A stretch of DNA of 64,000 bases from Streptomyces sp. SID12501. Lineage in GTDB: Bacteria; Actinomycetota; Actinomycetes; Streptomycetales; Streptomycetaceae. Below are positions 40,619-49,659 of the stretch, piece by piece (the stretch's first letter is position 1; every line of letters begins with the position of its first letter). Both the position numbers and the translations under genes were made by a program. The notes under the pieces were generated by a model. It was not told where the DNA came from. It saw nothing but the letters and a program-made list of their open reading frames with translations, and did not search any database. The stretch lies in NCBI RefSeq assembly GCF_010550245.1, contig NZ_JAAGLU010000008.1, positions 241,397 through 305,396 of the forward strand. Reading direction: 5' to 3'.

Positions 40619-41656
40619 TCAGTTGCGCATCTGCCAGCTGCAGACCAGTTCATACCTACCGCCGTGCCCCGCGTACACCACCGTGCGCTCCGGGCTGTCC
40701 GAGCTGCCGTTCCAGCGGCTGGTCAGGGACGGAACGACCGTGCTGACGGTGACCGGCTGGAAGTACTCGTTGCCCCACCAGCCCTTCAGGTACTCGAAGA
40801 TCTGGCTGACCACCACGCCCACGGCCATACCGATGGCGATGCCGATCGGCCCTCCGGGTGAACCGAGCGCCCCGCCGACGGCGGCCGCGATCGCGGCGAC
40901 GACCTGCGTCTTGACCTTGGCGAGCAGGTCGTTGAGGAAGTCCGCGAAGTCGCCCGAGTCCACTTCCGCCAGCACCATGGTGACGAAGTACGACTTCGGG
41001 AACTGCACCGTGCTCTCGGTCAGGCTGAAGAAGGTGACCTGCTTGGCCGGCGCATACGTCTGCACGTCCCCGTCCTTGAAGCTGCGCACCCTGAACGGGG
41101 AGATCTTCCTGGTGTCGCCGCTCTCGTCGATCTCGCAGGCGCCCCAATCGATCTCGTCCGCCCCCAGTTCACTTGTCGCCTCCACGCACTTCACCCGGTG
41201 GAGCCGCAGGTTCAGCTTGTTCAGCGGCACCGCGGTCACCGCCTGCGCGCTCTCCGGGACCGCGGTCGCGGGCACCTCGCGCAGTTCGTCGGCCGGGAAC
41301 TTCAGGCTGTCCGGGAACGGGATGCTCCGGACCTGGGCCTCGACCGGAGTCGGGGACCGCAGATCGACCTTGGCGAGGTCGCCGAGCTTCTTCGAGCGGG
41401 CAGCCCCGTTCTTCAGGTCCGCCGCGACCCGCCCCGCAGCCTCCTTCTTCTGACCCTCGGTAAGGGTCTTGAACCGCCTGGCCAGCAGGTGTTCCGTCGC
41501 GGAACTGCCGCTGGGCATCGGGAACTTGTCAGGTTCCCCATGGTGTGCCGCGACCTTGTCCGCGGCGAGCCGGAACTCCTTCACCACGCGCTCGGCCACT
41601 GCCTTGACCTTGGCGTTGGGAATGGTGGTCACGATGAAATCGGTGTTACCGGGCAC
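40619..41656 (-). CDS. Unknown protein with glycine-rich hydrophobic hairpin
   Basis: The 345-residue protein has no signal peptide and no domain that I recognise. The N-terminal third is charged and helical ([19 protein letters not shown]). A beta-rich middle follows. Residues about 255-300 are a hydrophobic, Gly/Ala-rich hairpin ([16 protein letters not shown], then [20 protein letters not shown]) like those of membrane-inserting proteins. A beta-rich end follows. A pore-forming or bacteriocin-like role is possible but is inference only. It stands alone between an IS30 scar and an intact LAL regulator. Confidence 0.72.
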   Translation of the reverse strand: MPGNTDFIVTTIPNAKVKAVAERVVKEFRLAADKVAAHHGEPDKFPMPSGSSATEHLLARRFKTLTEGQKKEAAGRVAADLKNGAARSKKLGDLAKVDLRSPTPVEAQVRSIPFPDSLKFPADELREVPATAVPESAQAVTAVPLNKLNLRLHRVKCVEATSELGADEIDWGACEIDESGDTRKISPFRVRSFKDGDVQTYAPAKQVTFFSLTESTVQFPKSYFVTMVLAEVDSGDFADFLNDLLAKVKTQVVAAIAAAVGGALGSPGGPIGIAIGMAVGVVVSQIFEYLKGWWGNEYFQPVTVSTVVPSLTSRWNGSSDSPERTVVYAGHGGRYELVCSWQMRN

Positions 41657-41768
41657 TTCGGCACGCTCCCCCGAGTCGGACTTCCCTCCGGGGGCGTTCC
41701 CCCGAAGGCACTACCGACGCTAGGCGGCGGGCCGCGTGGCGGCACCGGGGAGCGTCCCCGGGAACTCC

Positions 41769-44609
41769 CTAGTCCTGTCCGTCGGCGAGCCGGGAGGCGA
41801 GTTGGTGGCGCGAGTCGACGCCGAGCTTCGGGTAGAGCCGGCCGAGATGGTATTCGACGGTCTTGACGCTGATGACGAGTTCGCGGGCCACCTGCCGGTT
41901 CGTGAGCCCGGAAGCCACCCTGCGGGCCACCGCCACCTCCTGCGGGGTGAGGAGGGCCGCCCCGCGGGTCCCGCGCTCCCCGGTCTCAAGACCGCAGGCC
42001 GCCAACTCCCTTTCGCAGCACTCCAGGTCGGGCTTGGCATCCAGCCGTACGAGAATCTCCCTGGCGGCCCGCAGCTGCTCGCCCGCCAGGGTGCGCTTGC
42101 CGGCCCGGCGCAGGAACTGTCCGTGGGCGAGGTGCAGCAACGCCCGGTCGAACGGCGCCCGGGCGTGCTCGGCATGGCTGTGAGCGGCCCGGAAGGCCTG
42201 TTCGGCCGCAGCGGCGTCGCCCCGCGCGGCCTCCAGATTTCCGCGGCTGCGGGCGGCGAGGGCCAGAGCGCCGTGATGGACACGCTCGGCCGCCAGCTCT
42301 TCGTACGGGGCCAGGGCTTCCTCGGCGCGTTTGTGTTCGCCGAGCGCCGTCCAGGCGTCGGCGAGGAGATCCGGCCAGGGAATCAGCCCCGGTTCCTCGA
42401 ACGGGCCGCGCCGACCGAGTGCGAGCAGCGGTTCCAGGGCGGCGACGACTTCCTCGGGGCGCCCGCGGGCGCGGGCCAGGTAGGCCGCGGCGAGAGCCGC
42501 CTGCACCAGGGGATAGGGGTGGCCCGAGGCCGCGTACTCCCGGGTGACACGCGCGTGTCCGGCGGCTTCGGCCCAGTCTCCGCGGGCGGAGCGGACCAGC
42601 GCGGCGTTCACATGGCAGCTGAAGGCGATGTGGGGCTGGTCGGTGTCGGCTGCCAGGGACAGCGCCAGATCGCAGTGGACCATCGAGTCGTCCCAGTGGC
42701 CCGACTGGTACTCGTACCAGGCGAGTATGTTCGCGGCGATCACCCGGAACATCGCCGAGCGCGAGTGGCAGGCACCGAGGACTCCCGTCAAGTCCCGTAC
42801 CGCGCCCGCCAGATCGTCGGTGTGCCCGCGCAGTACGCCCCGCCCCATCAGCTCCTCGAGTTCCGCGGGGGAGGCGACGGCGGGGTCGGCTTCCAGTCGG
42901 CCCAGCGCGGTGAGTGCCTGCGCGGCCCGGCCGCTCATCGCCTGCCCGCTGATCGCCAGAAAGCGGATCATGTCGGTGGCGGTGGAGTCGGGCGCGAGCC
43001 GCACTGCCAGTTGCGCCCATTCGGCCTGGTCGGTGCCGCGCAGCATGCTTCCGTACAGCGCGGCGAACTGGCCGGCGATCCGCGCGCCGAGCACCGGCTC
43101 AATCTCGGGCTCACAGCGTTTCCACGCATCGCACAGCAGCGCCTCGGACCGGTCCATGTCGAACAGGGTGAGCCGGCCCAGGAGGTAGCTGCGCCAGGCA
43201 CTCTGGGCGAACCCCTGGATCCGTTCGACGGCTTCGGCGGTGTCGGGCACCTCGCCCGCGAGCACCCTGCATTCGACGGCCTCCAGGGTGAACTGTTCGT
43301 ACGCGGCCCGGTCGGGGCTCAGCCCGGCGGCGGTGGACAGCTGTCCGGCGGCGCTCGACCAGGCCCTCTCGGAGGCGAGCCGACGGCCGAGCGCGGCCAG
43401 GTCCGCCGCCAGCGCACGATCCGGACCGGTCGCCGCACAGGCCCGATGGCGCAGGGCCAGCGACTCGTCACCGGTGAGGCCGGCGGCGCGCAGATGCAGC
43501 GCGGCCCGCCGGGCGGGGCCGAGTCGGTGGTAGACGGCGGCATGGATGAGCGGGTGCGGGAAACGCACCACGAGATCGCCCACCCGCTCGGTCAACAGCC
43601 CTGCGGACACGGCCTGTTCCAGGGCAGGCAGCGGATTGTCCTGGCCGGCGAGTTCGGCGGCCGCGTCGAGAGCGCCGTGGACACCGAGCACGCTTGCCGC
43701 GCTCACCAGGGCCTCGGTCGCGGGGGCACAGGCGGAGAGCCTGGCCAGCACGAGCGCGGTGAAGGACTTCGGCGCGGGCAGGGTGCTGCCGGAACGCTCC
43801 AGGTCGTCGAGCAGACCGAGGCCCGACTGTTCGAGCAGTGTCTGGGCGTACAGGGGGTTGCCCGCGGTGTGCGTGTGCAGCCGCGCGGCCGCCCTGGCCG
43901 TGAGCCGTCCCGTGCCCAGTCCGCGGCTGAGGAGGCCGAGTTCGGCAGGGGCCAGCCCTTCGAGTCTGATCCGCACCACGTCCGCGGCCGTGCACAGCCG
44001 GCGCAGCCCCCCCGGCAGCAGCACGTCGTGGATGTCCCGTACCACCACGATCGCGACCACCCGGTCGGCGCGCAGTCTCCGTACCGCGAAGGTCAGGGCC
44101 TGTAATGAGGGACGGTCCGCCCACTGCGCGTCGTCGACCACGACGGCCACCGTGTCCCCGCCGGGCCCCTGCGCCCTGCCGATGACCTCGACCAGCGCCG
44201 CCCCCGCCGCCGACGAGTCCACCCATCCGTCGCCGCCCGCCGGCGCGCCGGGAGCGTCGGCCAGCAACTGGCCCAACACCCCGAAGGCTAGGCCGGACTC
44301 GGCCTCGTCCCCCTCGGCGTACAGCACACGCGGCAGGCCCGCCAGGGCCATGAACCGCCGTACGAGAGCCGTCTTGCCGATGCCCGCCCTGCCCTCCACC
44401 AGCACTCGTTGCGGGACGCCCGTACGCGCCCGGTCCAGCGCCTGTTCCAGCAGTGCGAGCGCCTCAGTGCGTCCCACGAAGGGGGCATCCACGGTGCACC
44501 TCCATGCCGTCGGTCCCAGCGCATCGTCGCGGGGAAGCGACACGCCGTCCATGGCCGGGACGTCCGCGAAACCGACGGCCCCGTTCGTCCCACCTCCTAC
44601 GCCGCCCAC
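41769..44609 (-). CDS. LAL-family ATPase/LuxR transcription regulator
   Basis: The protein of up to 946 residues has Walker A GRAGIGKTA and Walker B VAVVVDDAQWAD in an N-terminal AAA domain. A long helical-repeat region and a C-terminal LuxR helix-turn-helix follow (LTPQEVAVARRVASGLTNRQ, EYHLGRLYPKLGV). Such regulators often sit in antibiotic or sugar gene clusters. The 5' end is uncertain: 44609 (GTG) and 44552 (ATG) are both possible, with no decisive ribosome site. No obvious target gene is adjacent. Confidence 0.87.
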   Translation of the reverse strand: MGGVGGGTNGAVGFADVPAMDGVSLPRDDALGPTAWRCTVDAPFVGRTEALALLEQALDRARTGVPQRVLVEGRAGIGKTALVRRFMALAGLPRVLYAEGDEAESGLAFGVLGQLLADAPGAPAGGDGWVDSSAAGAALVEVIGRAQGPGGDTVAVVVDDAQWADRPSLQALTFAVRRLRADRVVAIVVVRDIHDVLLPGGLRRLCTAADVVRIRLEGLAPAELGLLSRGLGTGRLTARAAARLHTHTAGNPLYAQTLLEQSGLGLLDDLERSGSTLPAPKSFTALVLARLSACAPATEALVSAASVLGVHGALDAAAELAGQDNPLPALEQAVSAGLLTERVGDLVVRFPHPLIHAAVYHRLGPARRAALHLRAAGLTGDESLALRHRACAATGPDRALAADLAALGRRLASERAWSSAAGQLSTAAGLSPDRAAYEQFTLEAVECRVLAGEVPDTAEAVERIQGFAQSAWRSYLLGRLTLFDMDRSEALLCDAWKRCEPEIEPVLGARIAGQFAALYGSMLRGTDQAEWAQLAVRLAPDSTATDMIRFLAISGQAMSGRAAQALTALGRLEADPAVASPAELEELMGRGVLRGHTDDLAGAVRDLTGVLGACHSRSAMFRVIAANILAWYEYQSGHWDDSMVHCDLALSLAADTDQPHIAFSCHVNAALVRSARGDWAEAAGHARVTREYAASGHPYPLVQAALAAAYLARARGRPEEVVAALEPLLALGRRGPFEEPGLIPWPDLLADAWTALGEHKRAEEALAPYEELAAERVHHGALALAARSRGNLEAARGDAAAAEQAFRAAHSHAEHARAPFDRALLHLAHGQFLRRAGKRTLAGEQLRAAREILVRLDAKPDLECCERELAACGLETGERGTRGAALLTPQEVAVARRVASGLTNRQVARELVISVKTVEYHLGRLYPKLGVDSRHQLASRLADGQD

Positions 44610-44728
44610 GCCTCGTACGCCTCATTCGGCGGGCCGTTCGCGGCAAGCTCAGGGTCTCGGGACGGGGTCCACGGCACGGCCGACTCGATGATCAGCGCAC
44701 CCAGAGGTTCCTTCGAAATCCCGCACGA

Positions 44729-45268
44729 TCATTCAGGCACAGGCCGCCGCGCCCATTCCTGGTCGAGGATGCCGAAGACCTCGGAGTCACGCCAGCCGTC
44801 CCGGATCAGCGCGGTGTGCCGGTGCCGGCCCTCGTGGGCCATGCCGAGCTTGCCCAGCACCCGGGCCGACGCGCCGTTGCGAGGATCGCAGGTCGCATAG
44901 ATCCGGTGCAGTCCCAGCAGCTCGAACCCTGTGCCGAGAAGTTCCCCGCCGATGACTGTGCCCACGCCTCGACCCCACACCCGAGGATGCACGAGATAGG
45001 AGATCTCGCCCTGGCGGTGGGCCGGACTACGAACCTTCAGCTCGCCGATACCGACGAGTTCACCGTCGAGACAGGCCGCGTACACGAATCTCGCCTGCGG
45101 GGACCGCAACCGGGCATCCACCGCGCCTTGGACGAAGTCCCGCGTCTGTTCCTCGGTGTTCGGCCCCCACACCTGGTAGCGGCAAGCCTCCGGCAGGCCG
45201 GCGAAGGCATGAACAGCGCGCCAGTCACCGACAACGAGCTCGCGCATGGTCACCGAGGCTTTGATCAC
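44729..45268 (-). CDS. GNAT-family N-acetyltransferase (RimJ/RimL-like)
   Basis: The 179-residue protein has the GNAT core: YLVHPRVWGRGVGTVIGGEL with the acetyl-CoA loop RGVGT, and ATCDPRNGASARVLGKLGM. RimJ/RimL-like members acetylate N-termini of proteins or small molecules. It starts with ATG at 45268. No operon partner is apparent; the nearest gene upstream ends at 45436 on the same strand. Confidence 0.88.
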   Translation of the reverse strand: MIKASVTMRELVVGDWRAVHAFAGLPEACRYQVWGPNTEEQTRDFVQGAVDARLRSPQARFVYAACLDGELVGIGELKVRSPAHRQGEISYLVHPRVWGRGVGTVIGGELLGTGFELLGLHRIYATCDPRNGASARVLGKLGMAHEGRHRHTALIRDGWRDSEVFGILDQEWARRPVPE

Positions 45269-45435
45269 GAGGCGATCCTGTCAGCCCTGCACCACCACGA
45301 TCCGCTCACCGCGAATGTCCGTCAGGTACGCGAGCATGAGCAGCCCTCGGCTCTCGGCCCGCGCACCGGGTCCCGGCCCGGCGCAGGCGACTCCCTCCAA
45401 AAAGACCAGCAATCCCCCGGCCTACAGAGCAGAAG

Positions 45436-46905
45436 TCACTCCCCGTGGTACAGCCGAAGCAGGTCGATCAGTTGGATCGTGTGATCGTCCTTCGCGAGGT
45501 GCCGCAGTTCGTCGGTGAAACCGGTGCCGCTGAAGCAGTACAGCCGTGTTGCCTCGGTGGCCGCGCCGCTCCTGGTCAGGAGGGAGCGGATGTGCCGGAG
45601 ACGCTCCAGGTGGCCGACCCCCATCACGTCGCTCCACTTCGCTTCTCCGATGGCGAGCAGTGCTTGGCGTCCGTCATCGGTTTCGCCGTGGACGGCGACA
45701 TCGACCTCATGACTGGTCCTGGCAGCGGGGTCGTTTACGGTGCCACCGGCAACCCGTGTGGCGTGTCCGCCATGAGTGCCGGGCGCCGCGTGCCAGCGGG
45801 CCCATTCCCGGCAGATCTGTTCGAAGTGCGGGCCCACGACTTTGCTGCGGAACGTGGACTGGGCGCGGCGCCATACGTCGGCCGCCCGCCCGGGTCGTTC
45901 CAGATCGCCCCAGGCCGGACGCATGACCGCGTGGTAGAAGGCCACGAGGGGCTCGGCGATGCGGTAGGCGGAGCGGTTGCGGCGAAAGGCGTCCGCCTCG
46001 TGGGTGATCATGCCGACGTCCTGGAGGACGGTCAGCGGGTGGGCGAGGTCGGTGGACTTGCGCCCCAGGTAGTCGGCGATGCCACCACGAGCGGCGTTGC
46101 CCGCGGCGATGGCGGCCAGTACGGAGTGGTAGAGCGCGGTGTCGTGGAGTTCGGGCTCTTCGGCGAGCAGGTAGCGGGCCTCCCGGAAGAGCGGACGCGC
46201 CGGGTTGAGCACGGCACGGACGACCCAGGCGTCGAAGTCGTCCGGCCCCGCCGGGGTGTCGCCCTGGGTGAACTCACGGCGGTAGGCAGGCGTGCCGCCG
46301 ACGACGGCGTTGGTCAGCAGCGCGGTGCGCGGGTCGTCGATCTGCCAGAACTCTGCCGCAAGACGGAAGTCCAGTGTGGGCACCACGAGTTCGAGGCCGG
46401 CTCGGCCACGCAGCGGAGCATTGCCGGACAGTAGCTTGCCCATGAAGGACAGCGCGGAGCCGCACAGCAGCAGCCGTACGGGAGTGTTGGTGTGCTGGGC
46501 AGCGGGGTCCAGGGCGCGCTGGATGATCGAGGGCAGCGAGGGGGAGGCTTTGGCGAGGAAGGGGAACTCGTCGATGACCGCCACCCTGGGGCCGCCCTCG
46601 TCGGCGATGCGCATGAGTTCGTTGACCGCCTCGTCCCAGTGCGCGAAGCGGAACGGGGTGGGCTGGCGCCGGTACCGGGCGAGGGCCTCACCGAACTGAC
46701 GCAGGGCATCGGCCTCGGTGGTCTCGGTCGCGGTGAACATGAAGCCGCCACTGGCCCGGGAGACCGCGTCGAGCAGGAACGTCTTGCCCTGACGACGACG
46801 GCCGGAGACCACCCCGAGCGTCGCCCTCGGACCGGGCAGGGCGGCAAACCGGGTCAGCTCGGCCCACTCGAACTCGCGGTCGAACATCTCGGCGGGCTTG
46901 TCCAC
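45436..46905 (-). CDS. AAA ATPase with C-terminal nuclease-like (DUF234) domain
   Basis: The 489-residue protein begins with a P-loop ATPase: Walker A GRRRQGKT and Walker B VAVIDEFPFL. The C-terminal third has acidic residues in the order EVDVAV and AIGEAKW, the pattern of a PD-(D/E)xK nuclease fold. This ATPase plus DUF234 layout is widespread in archaea and bacteria, with unproved function; DNA processing or defence is likely. The GTG at 46905 is preferred because GGGGG lies 8 nt upstream. An inverted and direct repeat array just upstream (46923-46958) suggests tight control. Confidence 0.82.
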   Translation of the reverse strand: MDKPAEMFDREFEWAELTRFAALPGPRATLGVVSGRRRQGKTFLLDAVSRASGGFMFTATETTEADALRQFGEALARYRRQPTPFRFAHWDEAVNELMRIADEGGPRVAVIDEFPFLAKASPSLPSIIQRALDPAAQHTNTPVRLLLCGSALSFMGKLLSGNAPLRGRAGLELVVPTLDFRLAAEFWQIDDPRTALLTNAVVGGTPAYRREFTQGDTPAGPDDFDAWVVRAVLNPARPLFREARYLLAEEPELHDTALYHSVLAAIAAGNAARGGIADYLGRKSTDLAHPLTVLQDVGMITHEADAFRRNRSAYRIAEPLVAFYHAVMRPAWGDLERPGRAADVWRRAQSTFRSKVVGPHFEQICREWARWHAAPGTHGGHATRVAGGTVNDPAARTSHEVDVAVHGETDDGRQALLAIGEAKWSDVMGVGHLERLRHIRSLLTRSGAATEATRLYCFSGTGFTDELRHLAKDDHTIQLIDLLRLYHGE

Positions 46906-46922
46906 GGCACACACCCCCGAAG

Positions 46923-46958
46923 TTGTATAGGTGGAGTTATTGTAACTGGGATTATTGT
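46923..46958. promoter_or_regulatory. A/T-rich repeat operator upstream of the AAA/nuclease gene
   Basis: AGTTA-TTG-TAACT (46935-46947) is a perfect inverted repeat. TTATTGT occurs at 46937 and again 15 bp later at 46952, and a related TTGTA lies at 46923. The stretch is strikingly A/T-rich for this genome. It lies 18 nt upstream of the ATPase start. Confidence 0.55.
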
Positions 46959-46997
46959 GTAGCACGGTGCGACCAGACCGTAGACACTGAGCCTCGC

Positions 46998-47025
46998 CCT
47001 GATCCTGATCCTGATCCTGATCCTG
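46998..47025 (+). repeat. CCTGAT hexanucleotide microsatellite
   Basis: Four perfect CCTGAT units and a partial fifth lie between the divergent ATPase and 121-residue protein genes, outside any supported reading frame. Confidence 0.85.
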
Positions 47026-47188
47026 GCCCTGCCGGCGGGCGCACTCGCAGAGTCCAACCGCTCGATCACCGAGGGCGACACGATCCGTGGGCAGGCCTGC
47101 CCACTGGCGGGTCGGGCGGTACGGCCCCTGCGGCCGACGCCGGCGGAAAACCGGCACGTCAGAAAAGACAAAGAGAGAAGACACACCA

Positions 47189-47554
47189 ATGGGTATCTAC
47201 GTCTCGATCAGGGGATGGCTGGAATGCGACGAGAAACAACTCACCACCCTCCACGAGATCATCTCCTCGCACGAAGACAACCACTACACCAGCGGATGGG
47301 GCTCACCCCGCCGACACATCAACTGGACCTACTACGTCTTCTACGGCGCCGACATCCGTGAGTCGGCCCTGGACTGGTTCACCGACCAGATCGAGGAGAT
47401 AGCCCGGATCCCCGCTTCCGATGACGACGGAGACCGCGTCCGGGGCCTGTTCCTTGTCAGTCACGAAATCGACGGGCCGGCCGAATGGCAGATCCGCGAT
47501 GGCCAACTCTTCATCACACCTGCCGACAAGAGATACCTGTACCTCGACGAATAG
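47189..47554 (+). CDS. Small cytoplasmic protein of unknown function
   Basis: The 121-residue acidic protein begins MGIYVSIRGWLECDEKQ and contains INWTYYVFYGADIRE and RVRGLFLVSHEIDG. There is no signal peptide. Its size, acidity and mixed alpha/beta pattern are like those of immunity proteins of polymorphic toxin systems, but no toxin gene is adjacent. The ATG at 47189 follows GAGAGAAG by 8 nt. The 3' end overlaps on the opposite strand with an extended reading frame of the DUF6247 gene. Confidence 0.7.
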   Translation: MGIYVSIRGWLECDEKQLTTLHEIISSHEDNHYTSGWGSPRRHINWTYYVFYGADIRESALDWFTDQIEEIARIPASDDDGDRVRGLFLVSHEIDGPAEWQIRDGQLFITPADKRYLYLDE

Positions 47555-48004
47555 CTCCACGCATTCCGACAATCCCCACACCCGGCTCCACTTCATCACG
47601 CGCCACCTCCGGGAGGGCCGTCCAACAGGTCGTCCCGGAAAGGCTCCCAGTGCCAGCCGGCCACCGGCGACCTCACGATGGGCCGCCCGCACGATCTCGT
47701 CGGCCTCCTGGATCGCCCGCTCCCGTACGGCGGGCTCGGCGCTGCCGATCGACCGCTCGGCGGTGTGCAGCCTGCGGGCGGTCTCCGGGTGCCTCTCGAT
47801 CTCCACGGCTACGCCCCACCGCCGGTAGAACATCCGGATCGGTACGACGCTGTCCTCTTCCCCCGCGCGCACGAAGGCCTTCTGCAGGTCCTCGAAAAAC
47901 TCGGGCAGCCGGGACGGAGCAACGGTGGCCACGGCCTGCCGCAGGTCGGGCAACGTCAGCTCGGGGCGGGGAATGAGCGGACCGCCCCCGTCCCCGTACG
48001 GCAT
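47303..48004 (-). CDS. DUF6247-like protein with extended C-terminus
   Basis: The first 120 residues look like a DUF6247 protein (PLIPRPELTLPDLRQ, FYRRWGVAVEIERHPETAR). Family members usually stop soon after this. Here the frame stays open for another 113 codons to 47303, over the opposite-strand 121-residue gene. That tail has no protein-like pattern and is probably read-through after loss of the natural stop, perhaps near 47640. The ATG at 48004 overlaps the ATPase stop by one base (TGATG), so the two genes are coupled. Confidence 0.65.
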   Translation of the reverse strand: MPYGDGGGPLIPRPELTLPDLRQAVATVAPSRLPEFFEDLQKAFVRAGEEDSVVPIRMFYRRWGVAVEIERHPETARRLHTAERSIGSAEPAVRERAIQEADEIVRAAHREVAGGRLALGAFPGRPVGRPSRRWRVMKWSRVWGLSECVELFVEVQVSLVGRCDEELAIADLPFGRPVDFVTDKEQAPDAVSVVIGSGDPGYLLDLVGEPVQGRLTDVGAVEDVVGPVDVSAG

Positions 48005-48447
48005 CAATTCTCGACGCCGATGAGCGGAACGGCGACACGCGGAACGGCAGCGAGCCCCCACTCGGCCCAGACCGTCTTCCCCACGCCCTCCCGTGGACCC
48101 ACGCCCCACTGCTCGGCCAGCGCCCCGACGAGCAGCAGTCCCCTCCCGAACTGGTCCTCGTCCGTCACCTCACGCGGACAGGGCATCCGCTCGGCACGCG
48201 GGTCACTGACCTCGACGCGCAGCGCGGTGGCCGTGGCGGTGAGCCGTACGCGGATGAGGCGACCTCGGATGCTCCCGTGCAGCAGGGCGTTGGTCAGCAA
48301 CTCGCTGACGACGAGGGCGACATCACCGGCCAGCCCCGGATGCCCCCACTCGACGACCAGCCGGGCGGTACGGGTACGGGCGAGGGGGACGCTGCGCGGG
48401 ACGGGGGTGTAGTCGAGGTGGTCTTCGTGGAGGAGGGGGTCGGACAT
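48004..48447 (-). CDS. RsbW/anti-sigma-type ATP-binding protein
   Basis: The 147-residue protein is a stand-alone GHKL ATPase with N box ELLTNALLHG, then VEVSDPRAERM and GRGLLLVGALAE, ending KTVWAEWGL. The ATG at 48447 has GGAGG 9 nt upstream. It is divergent from a WhiJ/DUF397 pair, exactly as the fused ATPase is at 12231, and is followed by a DUF6247 gene instead of a toxin pair. It may be a kinase or anti-sigma factor; the partner is unknown. Confidence 0.85.
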   Translation of the reverse strand: MSDPLLHEDHLDYTPVPRSVPLARTRTARLVVEWGHPGLAGDVALVVSELLTNALLHGSIRGRLIRVRLTATATALRVEVSDPRAERMPCPREVTDEDQFGRGLLLVGALAEQWGVGPREGVGKTVWAEWGLAAVPRVAVPLIGVEN

Positions 48448-48595
48448 GGGGGTGCACCTCCGGGTGCGCGGGGTCGCCGACGGGTGATCGGTCGAGCACC
48501 GAACGTAGCGAGCCATTAAGCTTGAGCGCAAGAGACTTGAAGTCAATTGGCTCCATCGTGTGACGGCGTGCCCTCCGAGGCGCGAGACTGATCTC

Positions 48596-49477
48596 GTGAA
48601 CCGATCCGCGCCAGCAGGTAACCGAGCGTCAACTGTTCTGGGCCGCCGTCTCGGTGGCGAGTTGCTACGCCTCCGGGACGCCGCCGGAAAGACCCAGCAG
48701 CAAGCCGCCAACGTTCTCGACGCGACCAACTCGAAGATCGTGAAGATGGAGCAGGGCTTGGTGCCGATGCGTGACGTCGACATCCGGGCGCTGTGCGAGA
48801 CCTATGGCATGGAGGACCCGAGAACGCTCAGTCGGCTTCTCGCCCTCGCCAAGCTCGACCGCGAGCGCCGCAAGACAAAGGGCTGGTGGCAGCACGCCCC
48901 GCAGGCCAGGGGGATCGCGGAGTACATCGCCATGGAGGACGGCGCCTCCGAGATCCGTACGTGGCAACAGTCCCTGATCCCTGGGCTGTTGCAGACCCCT
49001 GAGTACACCAGGGGAGTGGTTGTCAGTGCAGGACTGTGGCAGGACCCTGACGAGATCGAGGGCGTTGTCGATGTACGGCAGAAGCGCCAGGCCCGGCTGT
49101 CGGGGAGCAACCCGCTCCAGCTCTACGCAGTCATCGGAGAGGGCGTCCTGCGCCAACAGGTGGGCGGCCCCGAAGTCATGCGCGCCCAGTTGCGGCACCT
49201 CATCGAGGTCGCCGAACTCCCCAACGTACGCATCCAGGTACTGCCCTTCCGCGCCGGTGGTCACGCGTGCATCGGCGGATCCTTCAACATCGTCTCGTTC
49301 GCGGAAGCCGAAGCGGTTGACGTGGTCCATGTCGACAGCATCGCGGCTACCGTATGGGTCGAGAACGAGGCCGACAGCACGACGTACAGCTCGTTCTTCG
49401 ACCGCACAGCAAGACTGGGCCTAGCCCCAAAGGACTCGATCAGTCTGATCGAGAACATCTGCGAGGACATGCATTGA
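48596..49477 (+). CDS. WhiJ-type XRE regulator with DUF5753 domain (second module)
   Basis: The 293-residue protein has an XRE helix-turn-helix (LRDAAGKTQQQAANVLDATN) and a DUF5753 domain (QQSLIPGLLQTPEYTRG, LYAVIGEGVLRQQVGG, PFRAGGHACIGGSF). The GTG at 48596 is used; an upstream GTG at 48560 is also in frame and neither has a strong ribosome site. It overlaps the following DUF397 gene by 4 nt. It is a paralogue in architecture of the protein at 12587. Confidence 0.85.
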   Translation: MNRSAPAGNRASTVLGRRLGGELLRLRDAAGKTQQQAANVLDATNSKIVKMEQGLVPMRDVDIRALCETYGMEDPRTLSRLLALAKLDRERRKTKGWWQHAPQARGIAEYIAMEDGASEIRTWQQSLIPGLLQTPEYTRGVVVSAGLWQDPDEIEGVVDVRQKRQARLSGSNPLQLYAVIGEGVLRQQVGGPEVMRAQLRHLIEVAELPNVRIQVLPFRAGGHACIGGSFNIVSFAEAEAVDVVHVDSIAATVWVENEADSTTYSSFFDRTARLGLAPKDSISLIENICEDMH

Positions 49478-49659
49478 TAGGCCACTTCAGCTTCACGAAA
49501 TCCAGCTACAGCACCGCCAACGGCGAGTGCGTCGAAGTCGCCCGCAACCTCCCCGGAGTCGTCGCCGTCCGCGACTCCAAGACGTTCTCCGGAACCCCCG
49601 ACGCCCCCATACTCCGCCTCTCTCCCACCGCCTGGCGGGAGTTCACCGCAGCTCAGTGA
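49474..49659 (+). CDS. DUF397 protein (second module)
   Basis: The 61-residue protein is a single DUF397 unit: FTKSSYSTANGECVEVA, VVAVRDSK and a C-terminal LSPTAWREFTAA. The start is a TTG at 49474 whose last two bases form the TGA of the regulator gene (TTGA), with GCGAGGAC upstream. It is the expected partner of the WhiJ-type protein. Confidence 0.85.
   Translation: MIGHFSFTKSSYSTANGECVEVARNLPGVVAVRDSKTFSGTPDAPILRLSPTAWREFTAAQ

Noticed and set aside
46998..47025. CCTGAT repeats as a CRISPR or protein repeat
   Set aside because: Units are 6 bp without spacers and lie outside supported frames. It is a simple microsatellite.
47189..47554. Immunity protein of a polymorphic toxin
   Set aside because: Size and acidity fit, but no toxin gene is adjacent and the sequence matches no immunity family that I can name.
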